This document shows, piece by piece, positions 56,201 to 64,000 of a stretch of DNA of 64,000 nt. Under the pieces are notes generated by a model, which was given only the letters and a program-made list of their open reading frames with translations, was not told the DNA's origin and ran no database searches. The number at the start of each line of letters is the position of its first letter. The first letter of the stretch is position 1. Location of the stretch: assembly GCA_905147135.1 (NCBI GenBank), contig LR990060.1, positions 8,572,001-8,636,000 on the forward strand. Direction: 5' to 3'. This stretch comes from Blastobasis lacticolella (Eukaryota; Arthropoda; Insecta; Lepidoptera; Blastobasidae). A program made the translations under genes and the position numbers.

Positions 56201-57624
56201 TAGTTTGAAACAAATATGAAAATACAACTTTCAACTTTGAACGTTTGATTCTGACCAATAGCATTTTGACAACTCGACCTCATGCGACACCTAGTGGAAT
56301 TTTGATACGTATTAGCATTCATTCAGTTTAAATAGATCAACTGCGAGTCTGTATTAGCACACCGTATACGCCACACGATACGTTCTGAGTAGACACATGT
56401 ATTCTGAAATCTTATATATAATTACAATTTAGACTACTTTTAAAAAGGTAAGGTACATGATTATTATCGCTTAGACTCTAATAAATGTTTGCAAAGGTAC
56501 AGTAGTGTTTGTTATTTTAAACTGAATTCTATATATTTATAGTATGTCTGTCTATTTTTTTAAACTCATTCGTTAAACCTTATTTTTCTCTTCCATATTA
56601 AAATTTGCTCTTACACTACTACCAGCTCACGTGAAACATTCCCTATTCCCAAAGGTTGCCTAGAAGACATCACTTAAAGCGATAAGGCCGCATTTGAGCG
56701 CATGTATATTATCATAACTATGTGTGCAATAGTTGTACAATAGTTGTATAGTTAGTGCTACAGATAAATTGAGAGGTTATTTTAGCCACCACACTAGGGC
56801 AGGCCTGTATCGTGGGGCCGGAATATATTTATGGATTCATCTATGCTTAGGAAAACTATACTTTGGGCAACATAACAATTTCATATTGGGTTACATTCAA
56901 GTAATTGAGTGAGTTGTAGTGTAAGTGTTTTACTTACTTGCTTAGACAATACAATATGAACGTAAAGTCTTTTGCTCCATTTGTCGCGACAAAATCATTC
57001 GTTTAGTCGATCTCAATCACAACCTCAGGCTTGACAGTATCCTACCACCTGAAAACCACACACGTTGTTCTACAAACGAATACTGTGTCCCATAGACCGA
57101 TTGTCCCCCACAATCTTACCGGTAGATTGTTTTACCCTTCCTTTGATATATACTCCTTTATATTGGTGTGGGATTCTTTGTGATTTATCGCCCGACGCGA
57201 CCTCTCGAGACCTTTTTGAGAAGTCAAAAAGATGTTTATAATTTTTGGATCACCGCCCGTAGGCACGCCGCGGGGGCCTCGCATGTTTTCTGCATTCCTT
57301 TGACGGTTATTTGGGAATAAAATAGTACGATGACGCAACAAAATGGCGACCGTTTGATCCTTGCCGTAAACGAGGTGAGGGGATTTGTGGAGCCTTATAG
57401 AGCGCGTATGTGAAGACCGTTTTGCAACGTAGCTACGAGCGCAAGGTTGTAGTAATATGGCGCGGAATAGTTGGAAAACGGAGTCGTTTTATTTATTTAC
57501 ATCGGTTCGAAATTCTGTCTGAAATTGTTTCTATGATTTAATTGCAATTTTCGGTGGGTAATGAAGTCTGCACAAACTAAACGTACGAACATTACATTAA
57601 ATTCAAGTGATTACGAAATTAAAG
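56201..57624. other. no gene recognised
   Basis: An R4-like scrap (CTCAGGCTTGACAGTATCCT) lies near 57026. The minus frame 57132-57341 has no motif. Confidence 0.4.
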
Positions 57625-57945
57625 GTATCCGACTCGTAAGCGAGAGGTACCGGTTTCGAATCCCACTGCGGCTATGAACCAATGACTCTTTTATGAGTTA
57701 GGTATGTACTTTAGTTGAAAGCTAACCGATGCTCTCACGGTGAGGGAAAACACCGTGATGAATCGTGCCCAGGCGACTGAATGCGTAACAATGATCTAAT
57801 CTGGTTAGGTTCCCCTGGTAGCAGTAGAGGTCAGATGGCAGTCGCTCCACTGTAATCCGAACTGCCAAATCCTGGATAGTGGTCAAGGCGGACCCCGGGC
57901 CCTCGTGCGCGAGGGCACAACCAGGATATTAACGCCATGATATAT
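57625..57945 (+). mobile_element. S1 SINE
   Basis: GGTATCCGACTCGTAAGCGA, B box GTTTCGAATCCCACTGCGG, body CGGTGAGGGAAAACACCGTG and end CCTCGTGCGCGAGGGCACAA, AACGCCATGATATATTTT. The A-box part of the head is missing. Confidence 0.75.
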
Positions 57946-58665
57946 TTTTTCTTCAGAAATTGTTTCATGAGATTCGATTGCTTCGCTTTGCTTCATTCGG
58001 TGAATAATGAAGTCTGCATTAATTAAGCGCTCGATTATTGCATTAAATTGATGTTGCAACGAAATAAAAATATTTGTGGAATAAAATACGAATACAAAAC
58101 AAACATGAACCATTAGTAGAATGAAACTCTGAAACTACTTATGAAACATATACAAAATCATTCACAAGGATGGAATCAGGCAATCGATTTTCAACTCAAG
58201 AAAAGCATTTGAACAAAGACAAAAGCTCTAAAATATAAAAGCACCCGCCACCCGAATGTGAAAACATTTCATCTGGTTTTTGTCGTCTTATGCAGTTCGC
58301 AGAATGTTAAACTCTTTTGAGTTATGCATCTTCGTCTATGCCAGTGAATAGTGATGGCAAAATACTCTGGTGTTATACTGGGTCATGAAAGAATTTTGTT
58401 ATAAACTATTGTTTACTTCATTGATTAAATTATTTTATTGATATATTGAATCTGAAATATTTTCTACAACTTTTACATATAATTCAGTTCTCACGGGAAT
58501 TATGCTATTTTAACTTTAAGTCCGCTTTTTTACTTTTGGTGCATGAAGTTTAAATAAATAAATAAATGTGTGGAATGTAATAACCGAATATAGCAGCATT
58601 TGTCTACTTTTTAAGAGTATGTTACGGGTTTTCTACCGCGTACCTTTGTGTGTGATAATAACCGC
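57946..58665. other. no feature recognised
   Basis: ATTGTTTC/GAAATTG and TAATGAAGTCTGCA motifs flank the S1 copy on both sides (about 57521-57580 and 57955-58020), suggesting that S1 split or accompanied an older repeat. No gene. Confidence 0.4.
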
Positions 58666-58952
58666 GAAACTAGCTTTACTGAAATGCCATTTATGTTTAG
58701 GCCATTTGGCCACCGCGACTGGCGCGAAAATCTGTATCTGGATGGTCACTTTTCACACACTTTTCGCAGCAAACGGCCGTATTTCGCTAATAACTCGCTG
58801 AATGTTATGTTCCATCGTCTCTGGTTTATCGGCGTAGACATACTCCTATTATCATTTAGACTTTCGGTAGAATAAACACGCGGCGGCCGCTTGTCCGAAA
58901 TCATATTCAAACATAAATGGCATTTCATTATCATTCCAGTAGAGCTAGTTTC
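58666..58952. mobile_element. 287-bp inverted-repeat element
   Basis: GAAACTAGCTTTACTGAAAT at the left pairs with the complement of CCAGTAGAGCTAGTTTC at the right. Pairing continues into GAAATGCCATTTATGTTT after a 10-base gap. The interior is unusually GC-rich near the right (ACACGCGGCGGCCGCTTGTC). No transposase frame. Confidence 0.7.
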
Positions 58953-59662
58953 AATAATAATAAATATATTTTACTTTGTTATATTTCAATTTCAATCCAA
59001 AGGTTTTAAAAAACACCATATAGATGTAGAGAAAACTACAAAAAATATATTGCATTAATACCTTTGAATAAGGTAAAATGAATAAAAACAAACACATGAA
59101 TAACATTCTGAAACGGTTGGGTTTATTGAATGAAAATACAGCTTCCTAATAATATGTGGAAGGAGAATTATATATCAAGACCGGCCAGCTAGATAGCGCG
59201 ATCTTATTCGACCCAAGACTCAAATACGTTTCATTAATTTCAAACGTGCACGTTACGTACACCTTAATTACGTAAATTACGTAGTACTTAAAAACATACC
59301 TCAAACTTATATTCATACCAGTGTATAGCGGGATTCTAGTACAGAAAACACCAAATTAAGCCCCATTCCGGTCCTTATATTCGCAACGCTCCGGATCACT
59401 AACGGCTCTGTATATTTTCATCTGCAGCAATAAAATCTGCATACAAAATACAGTTCGCAGCCAAGCAGCTTCCGCGCTACGTCACTCCAGATATTATTGC
59501 GTTTGCAACAATCTGCACTGATTTATGTGTTTTCCTTAAAACAAAAGTATGGAGTTTCAAGGGATTGCTGGTGCCATTTTTGGTGCACTACGTTGCAGTG
59601 GTGTCGGTTCCAACTACAACATTTTACTGTTTCGGTAAATTATATTTATAGACGACCTTTCT
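58953..59662. other. no feature recognised
   Basis: AT-rich flank without frames above 60 codons outside repeats. Confidence 0.35.
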
Positions 59663-60175
59663 GACGACCTGAGTGGTTCAGTTGGTTAACATGGTCTGCC
59701 ACGCATTGGTCTCGGGTTCGATTCCCGGCCGGGCAGAAATTGAATTGATAAATATGAACTTCTGTTACGGGTCTGGTTGTTATATGAATCATCATCACAG
59801 CCCGTAGCAGTCCACTGCAGGACTTAGGGCCTCTCCCACGAACGAGGAGGTTATTGCCATAATCTTCACGCTTGGCAGGCGGGTTGGAGATCGCAGTGTT
59901 TAAATATAACAATGGAAAACGCTGCTGCCCATTTTCCAGACTACGGAGACTCTTGATCTTTTGCCTCGAAAACATTAGTCGCCTTGTACGACACCCATGA
60001 GTGTAAGGGGTTGGTGCTATTCTACTCTGCCGGACACCACACGGCCAAGTTATATGAATAATAAGTGTGTATTTAAAAATATAAGTAGTTTATCAATTCT
60101 CTGGCACCAATAACATAAGATTAGCTTACTTTGGGACAAGGTGGCGATGTGTGAATTGTCCAAGCATTATTATTA
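59663..60175 (+). mobile_element. S2 SINE split by S3
   Basis: The S2 head (GACGACCTGAGTGGTTCAGT, B box GGGTTCGATTCCCGG) and body run to 59789. The 3' half resumes at 60060 (ATAAGTGTGTATTTAAAAAT to GTGTGAATTGTCCAAGCATT). The S3 copy between the halves carries a target duplication taken from S2 sequence. Confidence 0.8.
59790..60048 (-). mobile_element. S3 retroposon nested in S2, 11-bp target duplication
   Basis: GTTATATGAAT flanks the element at 59779-59789 and 60049-60059. On the minus strand it runs from GGCCGTGTGGTGTCCGGCAG to a GGGCTGTGATGATGAT tail. A perfect duplication, short-unit tail and insertion into another SINE establish S3 as a retroposon younger than this S2. Confidence 0.85.
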
Positions 60176-60240
60176 TTAATTTAGCCTGAATCATCCAACT
60201 GCTGGGCAAACGCCTGTTGTCCAGGCATAATTATTATTAT
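60176..60240 (+). mobile_element. LINE tail scrap
   Basis: GCCTGAATCATCCAACTGCT followed by GGGCAAACGCCTGTTGTCCA is a common LINE 3' terminus. The same kind of tail is found inside the inverted duplication near 24712-24766. Confidence 0.5.
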
Positions 60241-60989
60241 TTTATTTATTTATTTTCCTTTCATTTTTCAAAACTGGTGGAATAGTCTCGTAAACCGATT
60301 GGCACCCCGTGGTGATATATTTCTTTTTATGAAGAATAAATTTTAAAAAACCATAAACTTCGGGAAAGAAACACGTGTCAGATAAGTTAATATTTACTAT
60401 AAAATATAATAGTCCTCTGCTGGACTCGAGCCTTATCCACTTCAGTGGAGGGGTTTGCTGTAATCTTATTACAAGTAAAGTTAAAACAAGTAGTTTTCGG
60501 AGATTCTAGGTTATGTTGTGGGTTGGTGCAAAATTCTGCTCTGCACTCTGTGGCTGTATTATTAAAAAAGACATTATTATAATTGAGTCAGTTAGATTAC
60601 AAGCATACAAATCATAAAAAAATACATTACAGCTTCCATTTGTTTCATAATAGACGATTTTATAACAGGCGGATATTACTCTCTCGATATAATATATCGC
60701 GATACGTAGCGTTGATACGGAACGTGGACTTCTGATTTTCTAGAAATCCTGTGATGCGTAAAACTAGCCTTGAGTCCTACATACTTGATAAATATCGTTA
60801 TCCAGGATCGCAATCCACGTATCAAGGCATCCGCTATAGGATGCCTTTTCCCTGGCAGTTAGTATTATTTGTGACATTTTGTCACAAAATCTTCTCAGAG
60901 CAATTGGTACCTTTTCCGAATGAAAGGTTTGTGCTATCTTCCTATTTGAAATCAGAGGCCTTTTTAATGAGATACCTTACAATAACCTT
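60241..60989. other. no feature recognised
   Basis: AT-rich. The 82-codon frame 60751-60999 runs into the following SINE and has no motif. Confidence 0.35.
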
Positions 60990-61250
60990 GACGACCTGAG
61001 TGGTTCAATGGTCAACAACAACGTCTGCCACGCAAGAGGTACTGGGTTCGATTCCCAGCCGGGCAGAAATTTAAAAATGATGAATTTTTATTTCTGTTGC
61101 GGGTCTGGGTATTCTATGTATAATAAGTATGTACTTAAAAGTATATAAGTAGTATATCAGTTATCTAGGACCCATAGCACAAGCTTAGCTTAGTTTGGGG
61201 CTAGATGGCGCTGTGTGAATTTGTCCACGAATATTTTATTTATATTTTAA
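60990..61250 (+). mobile_element. S2 SINE, full length
   Basis: GACGACCTGAGTGGTTCAAT, B box GGGTTCGATTCCCAG, body AAAATGATGAATTTTTATTT, 3' block TATCTAGGACCCATAGCACA and GGGGCTAGATGGCGCTGTGT, and an ATTTTATTTATATTT tail. Confidence 0.8.
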
Positions 61251-61352
61251 TTAACTCGAAATCGTAATAATGTAAAATCATCAGCTTACGTTACGCCACT
61301 CGTTAGGTGTGCCTCCTAATACCGTTGGCGAAGTGAGATTGGGCAAGATATG

Positions 61353-61554
61353 ATCTTTCCAAACTGACTTGTCTTATTTGGTGAAAAAACAACACCTAAA
61401 ATAACGACTTGCCATATCAATCACGCTACGTACATTGTGTAGCTTGAATTATATAAGAAACATATAGAATGTGAATTTTAACGAGTACTGCTGCAAATTA
61501 TCGACTTAAAGACATAATTTCCATAACCAAATAAGACAAGTCAGTCTGGAAAGA
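61353..61554. mobile_element. 202-bp inverted-repeat element
   Basis: ATCTTTCCAAACTGACTTGT at the left pairs with the complement of ACAAGTCAGTCTGGAAAGAT at the right; pairing extends to CTTATTTGG. A strongly AT-rich middle. Duplicated flanks are not evident. Confidence 0.75.
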
Positions 61555-62274
61555 TTTTAGTCCGCTGGCGAGCTTGAGACTGATTGAACAGACTCAGAAG
61601 CCGCTTAACACGTGACGATATGTAATATAATAAATTTATTTATTCATATGGCATATTAATATGAAAATAAAAACCCATAAGGTATTTTTATAATGAAGTG
61701 GTATCTCACCCACAATTGACTATCTAAATACAATATTGCTGTGGCACCATTCCCACCTATTTTGTGAGCAAACAGACACAATCGAAGCACGGAGCGCCAA
61801 TAAATCGCGGTTTCAACTAAACTGGAAACATTTAAATGGCGAAGTGGCTACCATAAAATACATTTTTAATGGAGCGCAAAGCTTAATATACGAGTCTGTC
61901 GCTACCACCGACAAAATTTCCGACAACCCGACAAAGAAACGCTGTCCACCTGGAAATGAAGAGACAAAATACAGTTTTAAAACTCGAAATGTGTTTCAGA
62001 AATATTATAACCGCATTTGTCATCTGTAATGCGCTGCCGGCATCCGTCCTGGCGCGGATGTACCCCGCCCCGCCTCCCTTCTCTCGCTGCGTTCGCTTGG
62101 CCCCGCAGTACGGGGTAGAAACAGCTATTTCAGTTGACGCAGTAATCCCGAGGAATATATTTATTAGTAAATTATCTATGTAGAGTATAGGTATTCTATC
62201 TATTTACAGAGACGCAAGCGCTGAGTCATAGAGTAGCACGCCGCTACACGCTAGAGTAATAGCGTTGAGGCGCA
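61555..62274. other. unrecognised region with a GC-rich island at 62025-62125
   Basis: Overlapping plus frames 61736-62029 and 61956-62183 cross this region. The island (GCCGGCATCCGTCCTGGCGC to GGCCCCGCAGTACGGGGTAG) interrupts AT-rich DNA and contains a TACCCCG...CGGGGTA inverted pair. The second frame could encode a signal-peptide-like MCFRNIITAFVICNALPASV, but no family is recognised. Confidence 0.25.
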
Positions 62275-62460
62275 AAATGTCCAATTACGAGAATATCCAA
62301 TTTGCAGAATGTCAAATTCTCCAAATGGCCTCAAAGGTCTCCTTATGTTGCAGATGTCCTTAGCGAGTGTGTCTCCCTAGGCAATAAAAAAGTGTCGAAT
62401 TCGCTAATTGTCCAATTGGCTAAATGTCCAATTCGCGAAATGTCCAATTAGCAGAATGCG
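62275..62460 (+). repeat. short-unit minisatellite, ATGTCCAATT motif
   Basis: About ten variants of a 12-16 base unit (ATGTCCAATTACGAGA, ATATCCAATTTGCAGA, ATGTCCAATTCGCGAA, ATGTCCAATTAGCAGA) are strung head to tail. They are broken by a 70-base unrelated block at about 62325-62390. Confidence 0.75.
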
Positions 62461-62734
62461 GAGTACTGTTGCCTAATAACAAAGGATATTGAGGTACTCC
62501 ATCGCATCAGCTGCTGTCATCGGTACCTACAGACGGCCCGAAGAATAATATCTTTTGAAGCACCCGTAGTTAGTTTTTGTGGGAATTATTCCTGGATCCT
62601 ATTTCACTGGAATAGTAACTACGAGAGACTGTTTTAGGTTTTTATGCGACTTTTGAAGCTGACATTAACAGAGATTTGTAAAGTTTAGTTTTTGAAATGA
62701 GGTACCTAATTATCCATCATTTCGATTCGTCTAG

Positions 62735-62905
62735 AGGCATCTCTCTATAGTGGCAGCGTGTTTGCGAGACCGATAACAATAAGGGAAGCAGCGTTCGCAA
62801 ACCGGGAACTGGATGGGTGACCGTTTCGTACTTTGAGGCTAACCGAGTCGTTAGATGTGCCTCCTAGTACTTTCACATCTGCCATTTCATCGCCATCTCC
62901 GCACT
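62735..62905 (+). mobile_element. 5S rRNA-like fragment, possible 5S-derived repeat
   Basis: TGGATGGGTGACCG at 62809-62822 is identical to the conserved internal promoter region of animal 5S rRNA, and the 30 bases before it align loosely with 5S. What follows (TTAGATGTGCCTCCTAGTAC) is not 5S, and a close match to it occurs near 61297. This fits a 5S-derived SINE or a retroposed 5S chimera rather than a 5S gene. Confidence 0.4.
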
Positions 62906-63425
62906 ATTGTTTGGATAAAAAAATGATCATGAGCTATCGGCCTGGTCGGGAGTTAGTGCCACCTCTAAAACTAGTAGAATAGTTTTAGTGGTGGAGGTGA
63001 GGTGGTGAGGTAAAACATAAATTATTATATTATTTGGTTCGTAGATGTAATTGTGACGCTTTTCTTTCGCCGTGTGTTGTTTGTTTCAAATTAGATGGGG
63101 CTACACTTTAAGCTCCACGGCTGAAAATTAAGGTGCAAATTCTCACTTAGTCCGTTCCTAATTTGACTTCCAGAAAACTTCTAAGCTCCTCTAATGTCGG
63201 AATTTCAAGCCCAAAAAACTAACAGAATTAACTAATTTAACACATGTTACAGTCTGTCGTCACAACAATTTTCTCAAATAAAATGGTCTACACCTATTTA
63301 TTGCCTAAGTAAAATTGAAACATCAGGTAAATTGGTAACATACTTGCCACCCTAGACGGAAAACATCGCATACATAAAGGGTTCATGTGGGAGTATTTTG
63401 TCGGAAACATTTACAATAAAACCAT
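62906..63425. other. no feature recognised
   Basis: A short inverted pair (GTGCCACCTCTAAAACTA / TAGTTTTAGTGGTGGAGG) at about 62957-62997 forms a hairpin. No gene. Confidence 0.4.
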
Positions 63426-63523
63426 CTTATCTGACCCGGTGTCCAAAACTGGAACTAAGTGGCACCATTTTGAAATGTCATGTCGAAGTTAACAACAGCG
63501 ACGCTGTCGCCGGATCAGATAAG
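63426..63523. mobile_element. 98-bp MITE related to 55663-55871
   Basis: CTTATCTGACCCGG at the left pairs with CCGGATCAGATAAG at the right. The interior CCAAAACTGGAACTAAGTGG and CAGCGACGCTG match the complement of the 55663 element. Translated by chance, the two share a PKLEL...IL-C-V-N-SDA pattern, which should not be mistaken for a protein family. Confidence 0.65.
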
Positions 63524-64000
63524 CTAGTGATACTCAACGTTCACGACACGTCGCCAGGCGCGTCTCGTAACACCCTTCCCGCCTAAAAAATGTACCAATC
63601 GAGCTAAATAAACGAGTGTATTACGCAACACGTCGTGTCCTAATAGTTTCCCATGAAGCACGGTGTTGCCAGTTTATCTATTTTCCTCTAATTACGGGAA
63701 AACGTAGGCATATGTAGAGCAATTATATTTTAGGCGCAAGTTCATTTTGTGCGGTATTTTAATCTTTGATTCAACCCTTTATATAATTTAATAACTAAGG
63801 GTATTCTGAGAGTATTGAAAGCTTTATGAAAATTTTCAAGTTTTACTTAATAAGTATACCTAAGTTTGTTGGTACAGTATGATGAAAGCACAATGTGCTT
63901 GCGTGAAATTCATTTAGACAAGGGCGAGAATAAAATAAATTCAACATAGGCCTGTGCATACATCATAAAAAAAAGAAGTCTCGAAAGTAGTTTATTTGCT
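63524..64000. other. no feature recognised
   Basis: AT-rich flank to the end of the window. Confidence 0.35.

Noticed and set aside
62796..62840. 5S rRNA gene
   Set aside because: Only a short part matches. The 5' half and the 3' end of 5S are absent and no terminator T run follows.
63398..63586. Protein family shared between 55708-55911 and 63398-63586
   Set aside because: The shared peptide pattern comes from homologous MITE cores read in chance frames, with stops and no starts conserved.

Overview
The window looks like AT-rich insect nuclear DNA, most probably from a moth or butterfly. It is crowded with tRNA-headed SINEs, 3' ends of several non-LTR retrotransposon clades (R1-like, Jockey/CR1-like and RTE-like), miniature inverted-repeat elements and a hAT-like element, in the mix usual for Lepidoptera. 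The species assignment is inference. I see no convincing host gene, tRNA, rRNA operon or bacterial-type feature. Nearly every open frame of 60-190 codons is chance or part of a mobile element. One 82-codon frame (45617-45865) with a signal-peptide-like start is the best candidate for a host protein, and it is tentative. The window reads as intergenic or long-intron DNA.

Layout. 1-22100 holds dispersed repeats separated by unremarkable AT-rich DNA. 22107-33682 is a large, very recent inverted duplication. A left arm (L, 22107-26511) is followed by an inverted partial copy (A', 26507-29476) and an inverted full copy (B, 29481-33682). L and A' form a palindrome with 2,970-bp arms and a 58-bp spacer. 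B lacks a 200-bp GC-rich MITE present in L and A' and keeps the empty target site. The joins carry one recurring AT-rich sequence ending in AATTCCG, and a 74-bp perfect palindrome (33909-33982) lies just beyond. 33983-48050 contains an RTE-like LINE end, a hAT-like element with an 8-bp target duplication and a nested LINE, an R1-like ORF2 end, SINEs, and a double foldback element (44115-44503). 48051-64000 has more LINE ends (one with a 17-bp target duplication), SINE-in-SINE nesting with an 11-bp target duplication, several inverted-repeat elements, a short-unit minisatellite and a 5S-like fragment.

Repeat names used below are mine. S1 is a SINE with tRNA-like head and GAT/ATT tail. S2 is a SINE with tRNA-like head and TTTA tail. 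S3 is a retroposon with GAT tail. R4 is a dispersed repeat with the motif CAAGCAACAATGCTTGCATTG. LINE-A carries AGGTGGCCCGCTTGCC near its 3' end. LINE-B carries ACCACTAAGGTGGCAAAC on its opposite strand. LINE-D has a WAGH...VGRPP carboxyl end. LINE-E is known only from fragments. F, G and H are unnamed dispersed families. Insertion order can be read at several places: S1 into R4, S3 into S2, LINE-A into the hAT-like element, and the MITE into one arm of the inverted duplication. Family and clade names rest on motif recognition by eye, with no database search.
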